Shown one piece after another: positions 1 to 10,546 of a stretch of 47,195 nucleotides of DNA (its first letter is position 1; every line of letters begins with the position of its first letter). Position numbers and translations under genes: made by a program. The stretch comes from an uncultured Eubacteriaceae bacterium (GTDB lineage: Bacteria > Bacillota > Clostridia > Lachnospirales > CAG-274), in assembly GCA_947086655.1 (NCBI GenBank), contig CAMTZM010000016.1:1-47195 (forward strand), given 5' to 3'. The notes below the pieces were generated by a model that was not told where the DNA came from, did no database searches, and saw nothing but the letters and a program-made list of their open reading frames with translations.

Positions 1-74
1 CTGAAGTTTTATTGAGCATTCTTTTTGGTGCAAAAAAGTAAATGCTGTTTCCGTGCAAGATATATAATAATTGA

Positions 75-103
75 TTGACGATTCTTAAAAAAAGAAGTAT
101 AAT
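75..103 (+). promoter_or_regulatory. Sigma-A promoter of citrate synthase gene
   Basis: TTGACG (75-80) and TATAAT (98-103) are separated by exactly 17 bp, a near-consensus sigma-A promoter. It predicts a leader of about 100 nt before the start codon at 213. Nothing recognisable was seen in positions 1-74. Confidence 0.8.
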
Positions 104-212
104 AGTATTATTACACTAATAAATTGTCAGAAAATTCATAATCAAAAAGATATACTTATTTTATAAAAACTTTATAAGCATATTTTTTTGACGATATGAG
201 AGGAGGTCTATA

Positions 213-1589
213 ATGGCGGCAAACGATACTTCTGAAATTTCCGCATTAAATTATGAAATTGAACAATTAGCAAACCTTTGTTATAAAAACAACTCAATTG
301 AACCCAGACTTTACACAAAATATAAAGTAAAAAGAGGACTTAGAGATATAGACGGAAGCGGGGTCTTAACTGGACTTACCGAAATTTCTGAAATAAAAGC
401 ATTTGAGTACGTTCATGAAAACAAAGTTCCATGTAAAGGAAAACTATTTTATAGAGGCTATGATATAGAAGATTTAGTTAAAGGTTTTGCTAACGAAAAA
501 CGTTTTGGATTTGAAGAAATAATATATTTACTTTTATTCGGAAATCTTCCGGCAAAAAATGATTTAGATAACTTTAAAAATATTATTTCAAAATATATGG
601 AATCTTTACCTACAAGTTTTGTCAGAGATATAATTTTAAAAGCTCCAAGTAAGGATATGATGAATACACTTGCGAGAAGTGTGTTGACACTTTACTCTTA
701 TGACAAAAACGCTGATGACATTTCTATACCTAATGTATTAAGACAATGTATACAGCTTATTGCACTTTTTCCACTCCTTTGTGTATATGGTTATCAGGCA
801 TACAAGCATTATCATGACGGTGAAAGTTTATTTATACACAGTCCGCAACCAAACCTATCTATTGCTGAAAATATATTATATATACTTCGTGCCGACAGTA
901 AATATACGCCTCTTGAGGCTCGTATACTTGATATAGCGCTTGTACTTCACGCTGAACATGGCGGCGGAAACAATTCAACATTTACAACTCATGTAGTATC
1001 TTCATCAGGAACTGACACATACTCCACAATTGCAGCGTCATTAGGTTCTCTTAAAGGACCGAAACATGGAGGCGCTAATATAAAAGTCGTACAAATGTTT
1101 GAGGATATAAAAAATAATATATCTGATTGGAATGACGAAGAAGAAATTTCAAATTATTTAAAAGCTATAATTGATAAAAAAGCATTTGACAAATCAGGAC
1201 TTATATATGGTATGGGACATGCGATATATTCACGTTCCGACCCACGAGCGTCAATATTTAAAAGATTCGTTAAAAATCTTTCCACTGAAAAAGGTATGAC
1301 AAAAGAATTTGAACTTTATGAAAATGTCGAAAGACTCGCATCAAAAATAATATCAAAAAATCGTAAAATATATAAAGGAGTAAACGCTAACATAGACTTT
1401 TACAGCGGTTTTGTATATTCAATGTTAAATCTTCCCCTTGAATTATATACCCCTATTTTCGCAGTATCACGTATAGCCGGATGGAGTGCACATAGAATTG
1501 AAGAACTTATAAACGCCGGAAAAATAATCCGACCTGCTTATAAACATGTTTCTGGACGCAAAAGTTATATAAATCTTGAACATAGGTAA
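213..1589 (+). CDS. gltA: Citrate synthase
   Basis: Condenses acetyl-CoA and oxaloacetate to citrate in the cytoplasm. The 458 residues cover a full citrate/2-methylcitrate synthase fold with an N-terminal extension of about 60 residues. The three family catalytic residues are visible: the His of LHAEHGGG, the His of GMGHAIYSRSDPRA and the Asp of NIDFYSG; GPKHGGANIKV is also typical. An AGGAGG ribosome binding site sits just before the ATG. The gene is alone between its own promoter (75-103) and a terminator (1660-1693), with no aconitase or isocitrate dehydrogenase beside it, so a role in glutamate synthesis through a partial TCA branch is an inference. 2-methylcitrate synthase activity cannot be excluded from sequence alone. 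Confidence 0.93.
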   Translation: MAANDTSEISALNYEIEQLANLCYKNNSIEPRLYTKYKVKRGLRDIDGSGVLTGLTEISEIKAFEYVHENKVPCKGKLFYRGYDIEDLVKGFANEKRFGFEEIIYLLLFGNLPAKNDLDNFKNIISKYMESLPTSFVRDIILKAPSKDMMNTLARSVLTLYSYDKNADDISIPNVLRQCIQLIALFPLLCVYGYQAYKHYHDGESLFIHSPQPNLSIAENILYILRADSKYTPLEARILDIALVLHAEHGGGNNSTFTTHVVSSSGTDTYSTIAASLGSLKGPKHGGANIKVVQMFEDIKNNISDWNDEEEISNYLKAIIDKKAFDKSGLIYGMGHAIYSRSDPRASIFKRFVKNLSTEKGMTKEFELYENVERLASKIISKNRKIYKGVNANIDFYSGFVYSMLNLPLELYTPIFAVSRIAGWSAHRIEELINAGKIIRPAYKHVSGRKSYINLEHR

Positions 1590-1659
1590 TAAATACCAAA
1601 AATAATTTTTCTATATTTACATTATTTACATTACATATATAATAAATATTAATATATAA

Positions 1660-1693
1660 AAAAAATCAGCATATTCTTACGCTGATTTTTTTT
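1660..1693 (+). terminator. Rho-independent terminator after citrate synthase
   Basis: Stem AAATCAGC/GCTGATTT, extended by flanking A:T pairs, with a 10-nt loop, runs directly into a T-rich tail. The flanking A-tract makes it potentially bidirectional. Confidence 0.85.
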
Positions 1694-1757
1694 GTGCATA
1701 TTTTAATTTTTACAAAGTTCATTCAATATTTTCCTTAAATAGTTATTCTAAAAATTC

Positions 1758-1786
1758 TTGTAATTTTAGTCTTATTTTGGTATAAT
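1758..1786 (+). promoter_or_regulatory. Sigma-A promoter of chemotaxis receptor gene
   Basis: TTGTAA (1758-1763), a 17-bp spacer, then TATAAT (1781-1786). The start codon at 1823 lies 37 bp beyond the -10 box. Confidence 0.75.
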
Positions 1787-1822
1787 TAAATAAAATATTT
1801 ATTCACAGAGGAGGAAATAAAT

Positions 1823-4087
1823 ATGTTGAAAAAAATGACAATCAAATCTAAGCTGCTTGTTATATCTATAATTTCTATTGTCATAGCTTTAATAATAAGC
1901 ATATTCGCAATAATAGGACCTATTTCCATAAAAGAAAGGTACAACAATATGATGGAAACAGCCGACACTCGTCTTACTTATTCAAACAGCCTTATAAACT
2001 ACTTTGACAATATGAGAATTAATGTTAATCTCATGATAAACGACAATTTTATGGCTAATGGAAAATCTGAGTTTGATAATTATTATAACAAGTATTACGA
2101 AAATAGTAACTTAATGAAAGAAGTTTTTAGCAAATATCGTAAAAACCTTGCTGATGACAAAAGCGTTACCGATGAAAACAGAGCAAGATTAAACGGTGAT
2201 GTTGATAGGCTTGAGGATATAGTATTAAATCAATGCAATCCTACAATTGATACTATTTATGCTGCTCTTTCCGATAATGACCTTGATAAAGCTTACACAA
2301 CAATGCTTGACTTTATGAAAGAAAGTGATGAAATTCTGCCTATTATAGACGATATGGTAGTTGCGGCAAATGATAAATGGAATACTATGACAAATGAAAA
2401 TACTATTTTTATAGATAAACTCATCGCTGTAATAATAGCTATTATGCTTATTTCAATTATATTCCTTCTTGTAGCTGCAATGAAAATTACAACAAGTATT
2501 ATTAAACCTGTAAATAGGCTCATTGACGTATCTGAAAAACTTTCAAGCGGTGATTTTGACATTAATATACGCTCTAACGGAAGTGACGAAATATCAAGAC
2601 TTGCAAATCATTTTGCTTATGTAGCCGATACTGTAAACAATATTGTTTATGATGTACAAAATACTGTAAATAAATTTAATGAAGGTGAAATTGAGGAAAG
2701 ACTTGATTCTTCAAAATATAAAGGAAATTATAAAAACCTTGCTGAAAGCATTAATAATATGATATTGGAAAACTCAGAACTTATTTATAACATTATTGAT
2801 AGTGTACAGGCATATAGTGAAGGTAACTTTGACTTTACTACTCACCGTTTTAAAGGTAAAAAAGCTATTCTTCATGAGTCTATGGATTTACTTAAGTCTA
2901 ATCTTTCTGCTGTAAATTCAGCGCTTAATCAAAGTATTTTAGAAATTACAAACGGTAATTTTAATAATACTATTGATACTTCTAATTTCAGCGGAGGATG
3001 GTTAAAGCTTATAGAATCACTTAACAGTCTTACATTAGTTATATATGCTCCTATTAAAGATACTGTTAATGTTCTTAATGCTATATCAGCGTCTGATTTT
3101 TCAAAACGTATTGACGAAAGAAAATATAAAGGCGCTTATAAAGAAATAGCAAACTCAATTAACATTACATCTGAAATTCTTTCAGAACATATAAACGATA
3201 TTTCAGGTATTTTACTTCGCCTTGCGAATCAAGACCTTAATATAGTTCTTAAAGGTACATATCAGGGTGAATTTGTAAGCATAAAAGATTCCCTTGAATC
3301 TGTTATTAAAAACTTTAATATGCTTATAAAAGAAATAGCATCTTCTTCAGAGCAAATTGCCATAGGCTCAAGAAGCATAGCTGATTCAGGCACAAATCTT
3401 GCGCAAGGTGCATCTGAACAGTCAAGCGCCGTTGAGGAACTTAATGCTACTGTTGAAAGCGTTGCCGAAAGAACTGCTGAAAATGTTCAAAAATCAAATA
3501 TGACAAGTAATCTTGCAATGGAAGCTCAAAATAACGCTAAAACTATTAACGAGGAAATGCTTAATATGCTTGACGCTATGGCTGAAATTAATCAGGCGTC
3601 AAATAATATATCAACAATTATAAAAGCTATTGACGATATAGCATTCCAAACAAACATACTTGCACTTAACGCAGCAGTTGAAGCGGCAAGAGCCGGTGAA
3701 CACGGAAAAGGTTTTGCCGTAGTTGCTGAAGAAGTTAGAAATCTTGCCTCAAGAAGTCAGAAATCAGCAAAAGAAACTTCAGAACTTATAGCTATTTCTC
3801 TTGATAAAGCTGAACATGGAAGTAATATAGCAAATAAAACTGCTGAGGCTCTTAAACAAATTACAGAACAAATTGAGGAAATATCCAAAATCTCAACTGA
3901 AGTAGCAGAAGCATCAGAAAAACAAAATGTTGCTATTAAAGAAATAAATATAGGACTTAACCAAATTGCTACTGTTGTTTCAAATAATACTGTTGCATCT
4001 GAGGAAAGTGCTACGGCATCTGAAGAACTTGCAAGCCAATCAGCAGTATTTACCGAAATACTTACAAGATTCAAATTAAAAGACTAA
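1823..4087 (+). CDS. Methyl-accepting chemotaxis protein with tandem HAMP-like repeats
   Basis: Membrane chemoreceptor that signals to a CheA/CheW array. Residues 11-31 form the first transmembrane helix, about 32-195 an extracellular four-helix-like sensor, and about 199-220 the second transmembrane helix. From about 225 to 520 there are six HAMP-like units, each with a G-x-[FI] or equivalent motif near residues 244, 288, 334, 378, 426 and 471, a period of 44-48 residues. The cytoplasmic signalling hairpin is intact, with [20 protein letters not shown] at about 606-625. A GAGGAGG ribosome binding site precedes the ATG. No other chemotaxis genes are in the window, so its partners and ligand are unknown. 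The poly-HAMP reading rests on my alignment by eye. Confidence 0.93.
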   Translation: MLKKMTIKSKLLVISIISIVIALIISIFAIIGPISIKERYNNMMETADTRLTYSNSLINYFDNMRINVNLMINDNFMANGKSEFDNYYNKYYENSNLMKEVFSKYRKNLADDKSVTDENRARLNGDVDRLEDIVLNQCNPTIDTIYAALSDNDLDKAYTTMLDFMKESDEILPIIDDMVVAANDKWNTMTNENTIFIDKLIAVIIAIMLISIIFLLVAAMKITTSIIKPVNRLIDVSEKLSSGDFDINIRSNGSDEISRLANHFAYVADTVNNIVYDVQNTVNKFNEGEIEERLDSSKYKGNYKNLAESINNMILENSELIYNIIDSVQAYSEGNFDFTTHRFKGKKAILHESMDLLKSNLSAVNSALNQSILEITNGNFNNTIDTSNFSGGWLKLIESLNSLTLVIYAPIKDTVNVLNAISASDFSKRIDERKYKGAYKEIANSINITSEILSEHINDISGILLRLANQDLNIVLKGTYQGEFVSIKDSLESVIKNFNMLIKEIASSSEQIAIGSRSIADSGTNLAQGASEQSSAVEELNATVESVAERTAENVQKSNMTSNLAMEAQNNAKTINEEMLNMLDAMAEINQASNNISTIIKAIDDIAFQTNILALNAAVEAARAGEHGKGFAVVAEEVRNLASRSQKSAKETSELIAISLDKAEHGSNIANKTAEALKQITEQIEEISKISTEVAEASEKQNVAIKEINIGLNQIATVVSNNTVASEESATASEELASQSAVFTEILTRFKLKD

Positions 4088-4090
4088 CTT

Positions 4091-4135
4091 AAATTCTAAG
4101 GAGACATTAATTAATTTAATGTTTCCTTAGAATTT
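4091..4135 (+). terminator. Long hairpin terminator after chemoreceptor gene
   Basis: Two 20-nt arms (4091-4110 and 4116-4135) pair with one G:T wobble around a 5-nt loop, starting 3 bp after the stop codon. The 3' arm ends in AATTTT, giving a modest T tail. Confidence 0.8.
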
Positions 4136-4464
4136 TCTATATTACGGAAAAATTTATATAAATAAGCTTTAACAAATTGGAAATTAAAATCAAACCTTGT
4201 AAAAATGATGTATTTTAAAAATCATAATATTATTGTATAATAAACATGCATTGCTTTATAAAATTTTCAAAAAATATTATAAGCATTTCACTACACCTCA
4301 AATAAAAGAAGGAGTTGTTTATGTATTTCATAAAGATTTAATTGTAAATGTCAAAGATTTATAAAAATTTCCTCTAAATGTTCTTTTTAAAATTTTTATT
4401 TATAATTTAAACGGAATTTATTATTAAAACAAAACATATTACTTGTAAGAAAGGCGGATTTATT
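4136..4464 (+). other. Leader region upstream of the small wHTH gene and prfC
   Basis: This 329-bp stretch holds no sizeable gene. TATAAT at 4236-4241, preceded by TG, is a plausible -10 box without a good -35 box. AAGGAG at 4309-4314 precedes a six-codon reading frame (ATG 4321 to TAA 4341), and a nine-codon frame follows at 4348. Neither encodes a recognisable peptide. The region reads as a leader of roughly 220 nt for the gene at 4465. Confidence 0.4.
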
Positions 4465-4698
4465 ATGAATAGACTGGAACATGAAATATTTGACAGAGCA
4501 TATCAATCTTATTTATGCGGCTCAGACCAATACAGTTATAAATTTAAAAGTTTAAGTGAAAACATGCTTAAAAAATATAAACAAGCATTAAAAAATCTTT
4601 CTGATAATGAATTAATTGAAGTTGTATTAATATCTGAAAATAAGGCAAAATTAACTATAACGGAAAAAGGAATTAATTATGGAAATAATATTATTTAA
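4465..4698 (+). CDS. Small winged-helix-like protein of unknown function
   Basis: A 77-residue protein that I do not recognise as a named family. Its C-terminal half (LSDNELIEVV, then KAKLTITEKGINYG) looks like the recognition helix end and wing of a small winged-helix domain. AAGGCGG precedes the ATG. The stop codon is 34 bp before prfC on the same strand, so the two are probably cotranscribed. A role as a DNA- or RNA-binding regulator is only an inference from shape and position. Confidence 0.7.
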   Translation: MNRLEHEIFDRAYQSYLCGSDQYSYKFKSLSENMLKKYKQALKNLSDNELIEVVLISENKAKLTITEKGINYGNNII

Positions 4699-4732
4699 TA
4701 CTAATATATTTTAAGAAAGGAATTTTAAAAAA

Positions 4733-6316
4733 ATGACACCTGACAAAGATATAATAAACCAACATCGTATATTTGGAATAATCTCACACCCAGATGCCGG
4801 AAAAACAACCCTTACAGAAAAACTCCTTTTACATGGAGGTGCAATACGTGAAGCCGGAACAGTAAAAGCAAGAAGAAATAATAAATTTGCTACATCGGAT
4901 TGGATGGAAATTGAAAAACAGCGTGGAATATCTGTAACCAGTTCCGTAATGCAGTTTAAATACAAAGATAAAGTAGTTTCTATTATGGATACTCCCGGGC
5001 ATAATGACTTTGGCGAAGATACATATCGTATATTAACGTCTGTCGACAGCGCCGTTATGGTAATAGATGCTGCAAAAGGGGTCGAAGCTCAAACAAAAAA
5101 GCTTTTTAAAGTATGCAGTATGAGACATATACCAATATTTACATTTATAAATAAACTTGATAGACAAGCTGAAGAACCTCTAAGCCTTATGGAAGAACTT
5201 GAAGAAGCTTTAGGGCTCCCTTCAACAGCTGTTACATGGCCTATTGGAAGCGGTCAGTTATTTGAAGGAATATATGACAGACTAAAAAATACTCTATACA
5301 TTTATAAAGATAAAAAAATAATTGAACTTGGAGAAGATGGCATAAACAATAATATAGCCAAACAATATTTGTCGGCTGATGGATTAAAAAACTTAAAAGA
5401 TGACCTTGAGCTTTTAGATGGAGCCGGAAATGAATTTAATATTGATAAAATTTTAAAAGGTGAGCTTACGCCTGTTTTCTTTGGAACTGCGTTAGCTGAT
5501 TTCGGAGTAACTGAATTTTTGGAACACTTTCTTGTTATGTCTCCTCCTCCCGGAAAAAGAATGACAACAACAGGTTACGTCTCTCCAACTGATGAATTTT
5601 TCAGCGGCTTTATATTTAAAATACAAGCAAATATGAATCCAGCTCATAGAGACAGACTTGCTTTTATGAGAATATGCTCAGGTACATTTGAAAGAGGAAT
5701 GAGTGTAACACTATCAAGAACCGGAAAGACAATAAAAATAAATCAATCTACAATGCTTATGGCAAATGAAAGAGAAAATGTTGAAACAGCATACGCCGGA
5801 GACATAATAGGAATTTACGATTCTGGAAACTATCAAATAGGAGACAGCTTAACAAACAGCAAAGAAAAAATATTTTTTGAACCTTTACCTACTTTTCCTC
5901 CGGAACTTTTTATGCGTGTACGTCCTATAAACTCAATGAAAGCAAAACATTTTCAAAAAGGTGTCAATCAGCTTGCTCAAGAAGGAGCAATACAGGTATA
6001 TAAAAATGAATATAACGACGTAGTTTTAGGAGCAGTAGGCTCATTACAATTTGAAGTTTTTGAATACAGAATAAAAAACGAATATAACTGCGATATACGT
6101 ATGGAACCTATGAATTTTAGCGTTGCTCGCTGGGTGAATACAGAGGATACAGATTCTTTAAAGGATTTTGAAAACTCAAGGTGTACTCTTGTTTTTGACC
6201 ATTATGAAAGACCTGTAATGCTTTTTGCCAACCAATATACTCTTGATAATTTTATTGAGAGAAACAAAGACCTTGAACTTTTAGAATCTCTTGATATTAG
6301 AGAAACAACAATTTAA
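4733..6316 (+). CDS. prfC: Peptide chain release factor 3 (RF3)
   Basis: Translational GTPase that recycles RF1/RF2 from the ribosome after termination. The 527 residues match the usual RF3 length. The G domain shows the P-loop HPDAGKTT, the switch motif DTPGHNDFGEDTYR and the specificity motif NKLDR. The N-terminal EAGTVKAR segment and the region around DWMEIEKQRGISVTSS are typical of RF3 rather than EF-G. AGAAAGGAATT precedes the ATG. It lies 34 bp after the small winged-helix gene and probably shares its transcript. No gene for RF1 or RF2 is nearby. Confidence 0.95.
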   Translation: MTPDKDIINQHRIFGIISHPDAGKTTLTEKLLLHGGAIREAGTVKARRNNKFATSDWMEIEKQRGISVTSSVMQFKYKDKVVSIMDTPGHNDFGEDTYRILTSVDSAVMVIDAAKGVEAQTKKLFKVCSMRHIPIFTFINKLDRQAEEPLSLMEELEEALGLPSTAVTWPIGSGQLFEGIYDRLKNTLYIYKDKKIIELGEDGINNNIAKQYLSADGLKNLKDDLELLDGAGNEFNIDKILKGELTPVFFGTALADFGVTEFLEHFLVMSPPPGKRMTTTGYVSPTDEFFSGFIFKIQANMNPAHRDRLAFMRICSGTFERGMSVTLSRTGKTIKINQSTMLMANERENVETAYAGDIIGIYDSGNYQIGDSLTNSKEKIFFEPLPTFPPELFMRVRPINSMKAKHFQKGVNQLAQEGAIQVYKNEYNDVVLGAVGSLQFEVFEYRIKNEYNCDIRMEPMNFSVARWVNTEDTDSLKDFENSRCTLVFDHYERPVMLFANQYTLDNFIERNKDLELLESLDIRETTI

Positions 6317-6430
6317 ATTGGTTTTATAAAGTTTTATAAACATTTTATATAAATAAATGGAACAAACTTTATATGAAAGACGTCTAATTAATATACAAAT
6401 AAAAAATAAACAAATAAGGAAGGTGTTATC

Positions 6431-8536
6431 ATGAATTTTAAAAAATTAATTGCCGCTGCAATGTCATTGTGCATAACCTCAGCGGTGTCAGTACCTTATA
6501 TGTCTTTTGCAGATGACAAAACAGGTACAAAAATGGCAGACTCAATAGTATATGCTAAAAGTGTTTTTGAAATACCGTCAAGTTATTCTGAATTTGATTC
6601 AAACACATCGTCAAAAACATTAAAAAATGGAAATGTCATTAATATATATGAAATGTCATGGACTGATGAAAAAAACAATAGTTCAATAAGTATAACTGTT
6701 GACGATAATAATAATATTATTGAATATTCAAATTATAAAAGAAGTAATGATGAAAAAAATCAAGCCTTTTCAGATTATTCAAACGATGATATGCTTAAAA
6801 CAGCGTCAGAATTTATGAATAAAGTTATGCCTAAATATACGTTTAAATCAGCCGAAAATACAGATAATGGCTATGGTAATTATAAATCATTTGAATTTTT
6901 ATTATATGAAAACAACTTACCTGTTACTAATATTGGCGCTGATGTAGAAATAAATATATACACTAATGAGGTAGTTTCTTATTATTTAAGAAATTATGAA
7001 TTTGTTTCATCAGATTTTCCTCCTACTGAAAATATAATAAGCTTAGACGATGCTAAAAAAGCATATATTGAAAAAATCCCTTTTGAACCTGAATATAAAA
7101 GTTATTATAATTACAAAGATAAAAAATTAAGCATATTTGCAGCTTACGAAAAGTCATTTTCAAACCGTAAAGCAATTGATGCTTTTACAGGAAACATAAA
7201 AGAATATGAACCAAACGGAGGATACGATTTTAGAAACGCAAAAGCTTACGACGTAAAAGAATCAATGGCAGATACCGGCTCTGGTGATTCACTTAAACAA
7301 CTTACTCCTGAGGAATTAAATTCTGTTGAAAAATTGTCAAATATGATTTCAAATAATGATGCACTTAATATAATAATAAAATATTGTGATTTATCCTCAA
7401 ATAACACAAAAATGTCTTCATCAAGAATATATAAAGATACTATTGATACTGATAAATACATATGGGATATATCATTTGATGGAGATAATACAAGCGGAAA
7501 CGGCAGAGTAAATGCTAAAACAGGCGAATTAATTTCTTTTTATAGAAATAATAGAAATATAATTATATCTTCAATAACTACAAACGATACTGATACTGAA
7601 AATGAAAAAAATAATAAAAATAATTATGAGGAAAAAGCAGCTAAATTTTTAAACGAGGTCGTTTCTGATAAATTTAAAAACACAAAAGCCGATTTTGACG
7701 ATTCCAATGATAATTCATACTCTCGAAATTATACTTATACAAGAATTGTAAATGGAATTAAATTTAGAAATAATTACTTAAATGTTAATTTTGACGAAAA
7801 CGGAGACTTAGTTCGTTTTGAATCAAGATGGTATGACACAGCTAAATTTCCTTCAATTGATAATATAAAAACAGGAGAGGAAATATTTAATATAGCTTGC
7901 GAACAAAATAATTTTGGACCTATGTATTTAATAAGCAGCGAAACCCCTATACTTATTTATGATTTCAGAAACACTGAAAATATGATGTGGGATGCTAAAA
8001 CAGGCAAAAAAATTAAATATGACGGAACTGAATACAAAAAAATAAACTCTAATCCTCAATATATTGATATAGAAGGGCATGAATGCGCTGAAAGTGTAAC
8101 AAAACTTTTAAGCAAAGGACTTTTTATAAATGATGGTACAAACGAGTTTAAACCTGATAAAGAAATAACTATTGAAGAATTTTTCCAATACTGCCTTAAT
8201 AAAAACAGTATTGAATCAGACGAGTTAAAAGAATATTTAATTGAGAATAAATTTATAAATCCAACAGATAAAATGGATAGTATAATAACATTCCAGCAAG
8301 CTGCAAGATTTATTATAAGAGCAAACAATTATACAAAAATGGAAAACTTTGAAATATTTAAGTCAGCTAATTATAATGATACAGTAGATAATAACTTTTT
8401 AGCTGCAATTGTTATATGCGATGAACTTGGGCTTATAGAACCTGACAGTAATAACAACATTAATGCTGATAAAAAAATGACAAGAAGTGATGCCGCTCAA
8501 TTTATATACAAAGCGCTTTTAAAAGATATGCTTTAA
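6431..8536 (+). CDS. Secreted YcdB/PepSY-like protein with C-terminal S-layer homology segments
   Basis: Residues 1-27 are a signal peptide (KK, hydrophobic core, then SFADD). The bulk, about 30-540, contains repeated PepSY/YcdB-YcdC-like modules, recognisable by recurring patterns such as DAKTGKKIKYDG and NAKTGELISFYR at strand ends. From about 550 to the end there are two S-layer-homology-like segments (GHECAESVTKLLSKGLF and, near 655, NNFLAAIVICDELGLIEP), the second ending in MTRSDAAQFIYKAL. This suggests an exported protein held on the cell wall polymer. AAGGAAGG precedes the ATG. The function of YcdB-type modules is unknown. A stem-loop follows at 8657-8695. Confidence 0.8.
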   Translation: MNFKKLIAAAMSLCITSAVSVPYMSFADDKTGTKMADSIVYAKSVFEIPSSYSEFDSNTSSKTLKNGNVINIYEMSWTDEKNNSSISITVDDNNNIIEYSNYKRSNDEKNQAFSDYSNDDMLKTASEFMNKVMPKYTFKSAENTDNGYGNYKSFEFLLYENNLPVTNIGADVEINIYTNEVVSYYLRNYEFVSSDFPPTENIISLDDAKKAYIEKIPFEPEYKSYYNYKDKKLSIFAAYEKSFSNRKAIDAFTGNIKEYEPNGGYDFRNAKAYDVKESMADTGSGDSLKQLTPEELNSVEKLSNMISNNDALNIIIKYCDLSSNNTKMSSSRIYKDTIDTDKYIWDISFDGDNTSGNGRVNAKTGELISFYRNNRNIIISSITTNDTDTENEKNNKNNYEEKAAKFLNEVVSDKFKNTKADFDDSNDNSYSRNYTYTRIVNGIKFRNNYLNVNFDENGDLVRFESRWYDTAKFPSIDNIKTGEEIFNIACEQNNFGPMYLISSETPILIYDFRNTENMMWDAKTGKKIKYDGTEYKKINSNPQYIDIEGHECAESVTKLLSKGLFINDGTNEFKPDKEITIEEFFQYCLNKNSIESDELKEYLIENKFINPTDKMDSIITFQQAARFIIRANNYTKMENFEIFKSANYNDTVDNNFLAAIVICDELGLIEPDSNNNINADKKMTRSDAAQFIYKALLKDML

Positions 8537-8656
8537 AAATAAAAATATGTAGCAAAATTTTATCTTTTATAATATAATAATATTGTAGCATTTATAAAAA
8601 CAAATCATTTTAATATTATTTAGTAAAAATTATAAAAGTGTGCTTAAAAAATTATT

Positions 8657-8695
8657 ACGCTGTTTAAAGTTTTTTTAACTTTAAACAGCGTTTTT
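8657..8695 (+). terminator. Shared terminator between convergent genes
   Basis: Perfect 15-bp inverted repeat (8657-8671 and 8677-8691) with a 5-nt T loop and a run of T on the + strand. It sits between the + gene ending at 8536 and the - gene ending at 8696, abutting the latter's stop codon. Confidence 0.85.
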
Positions 8696-10543
8696 CTAAT
8701 TCAAGCTATTAATTTTTTCATTCAAATCATTAAGATAAGCCCATCTGTCTATGGCATCATTTAGTTTTTTTTCAAGTTCTTCCTTTTTTCCTGTTAGTTC
8801 CTGAAGTTTTACATAATTACTTGACTGCTTTATTAATTCCGTTTCAACTTCACTTATCTCGTTTTCAAGTTCTGAAATAACCATATCTATATTTTCAAAA
8901 TCTTTCATTTCCTGATAAGTCATTTTTAATTTTTTAGGTCCTTTTTTCCAAACCTTGCTGTCTGTCTCTTTTTCAACTGATTTACGATTATCTAAATTAT
9001 TCTCTCTTTTTTCAATATAATCGCTGTAACAACCTTCATATCTTTTTATACAACCTGACTCAAACGAAAAAATTCTGTCAACACATTTATCAAGGAAATA
9101 TCTGTCATGTGATACAGTAATAACTGCTCCGTTAAACGTATCTAAATATTCCTCAAAAATAGAAATTGTTTGTATATCTAAATCGTTAGTAGGCTCATCA
9201 AGAAAAAGAACATTTGGAGATTCCATTATAACTTTTAAAAGATAAAGCCTTCTTTTCTCACCGCCTGAAAGTTTTGAAATAGGTGAAAACTGCATATCAG
9301 CGTTAAAAAGAAATTTCTCAAGCATTTTAGAAGATGATATTTTTCCATCTTCCGTATTAATAAACTCTGCCGTATCATTTATATAATCAATAACCCTTTT
9401 TGACTCGTCATAAAAAATATTTTCCTGACTGAAAAAACCTATTTTTACCGTTTCACCTATATCAACTTTGCCTTTATCTGGATTAATTTTCTTGCTTAAT
9501 ATATTTAAAAGCGTTGTTTTGCCGCTTCCGTTTTTTCCTATTATACCTATTCTATCATGCTTTTGAACAATATAGCTGAAATTATCAATAATTACTTTAT
9601 CTCCAAAAGATATACTAATATTTTCTGCCTCTATTATCTTCTTTCCTAATCTTTTTGAAACGGATAATATTTCTGCATCTTTATCCTCATAAAAAGGTTT
9701 TATTTCAGAAATCTTCTCAAAACGCTCAAGCCTTGCCTTTTGTTTTGTACCTCTTGCTTTTACTCCGCTTCTTACCCATTCAAGTTCAGATTTTAAAAAA
9801 CTTTGCCTTTTTCTTTCCTCTGTTTTAAGCTGCTCTCTGCGTTCTTCCTTTTTTTTAATAAAATCGCTGTAATTTCCGGTATACGTATACAAATGTGCAT
9901 TATCAAGCTCAACTATTTTATTAACCGTTCTGTCAAGAAAATATCTGTCATGAGTAACCATTATAATTGCTCCTGTATACCTTTTTATATAATTTTCAAG
10001 CCATGATATAGTTTGTGTATCAAGGTGGTTAGTAGGCTCATCTAATATAAGAATATCCGATTGATTAACTAACGCCGCTGCAAGTGCTATTCTTTTCTTT
10101 TCTCCTCCTGAGAGAACATTTGTTTTTTTATCAAAATCATTAATATCAAGTCTTGTTAAAACACTCTTAATACGGCTTTCAATATCCCATGCCTGCTTTT
10201 TATCCATCAAAACCGCAAGTTCAGGGCTTTTTGTTTTTTCATATTCTCCAACAAGATTTAACAGCTCGTTCCCGTTTTTGAATATACAATCCATTATCGT
10301 ATCACAAGAATCAAAAACAGGAAGCTGAGAAAGATAAGAAATAGTCAAACCATTTTTCTTTGATATTCTGCCTTCGTCACACTCACAAATTCCGGCTATA
10401 ATTTTAAGAAAAGTTGACTTTCCCATTCCGTTTATACCTATTACACCAATTTTATCACTTTCCTCAACCCCAAAGTATAATCCGTCAAAAAGTTTTTTTT
10501 CACCGTAACTTTTTTTTAAATTTTCAACAGTTAATATATTCAT
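8696..10543 (-). CDS. ABC-F family ATPase (Uup-like)
   Basis: Soluble protein with two ATP-binding cassettes and no membrane segment, so an ABC-F factor acting on ribosomes or nucleic acid rather than a transporter. Cassette 1 has GINGMGKST, LSGGEKKR and LDEPTNHLD; cassette 2 has GKNGSGKTT, LSGGEKRR and LDEPTNDLD. The linker between them is basic and helical. The C-terminal part, about 545-615, is a coiled coil (KKEELEKKLNDAIDRW), which favours a Uup-like subgroup. The start ATG follows the upstream HAD gene by 3 bp, and its ribosome binding site lies inside that gene's last codons, suggesting translational coupling. A resistance-type ABC-F is less likely given the C-terminal coiled coil. Confidence 0.9.
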   Translation of the reverse strand: MNILTVENLKKSYGEKKLFDGLYFGVEESDKIGVIGINGMGKSTFLKIIAGICECDEGRISKKNGLTISYLSQLPVFDSCDTIMDCIFKNGNELLNLVGEYEKTKSPELAVLMDKKQAWDIESRIKSVLTRLDINDFDKKTNVLSGGEKKRIALAAALVNQSDILILDEPTNHLDTQTISWLENYIKRYTGAIIMVTHDRYFLDRTVNKIVELDNAHLYTYTGNYSDFIKKKEERREQLKTEERKRQSFLKSELEWVRSGVKARGTKQKARLERFEKISEIKPFYEDKDAEILSVSKRLGKKIIEAENISISFGDKVIIDNFSYIVQKHDRIGIIGKNGSGKTTLLNILSKKINPDKGKVDIGETVKIGFFSQENIFYDESKRVIDYINDTAEFINTEDGKISSSKMLEKFLFNADMQFSPISKLSGGEKRRLYLLKVIMESPNVLFLDEPTNDLDIQTISIFEEYLDTFNGAVITVSHDRYFLDKCVDRIFSFESGCIKRYEGCYSDYIEKRENNLDNRKSVEKETDSKVWKKGPKKLKMTYQEMKDFENIDMVISELENEISEVETELIKQSSNYVKLQELTGKKEELEKKLNDAIDRWAYLNDLNEKINSLN

Positions 10544-10546
10544 ACG

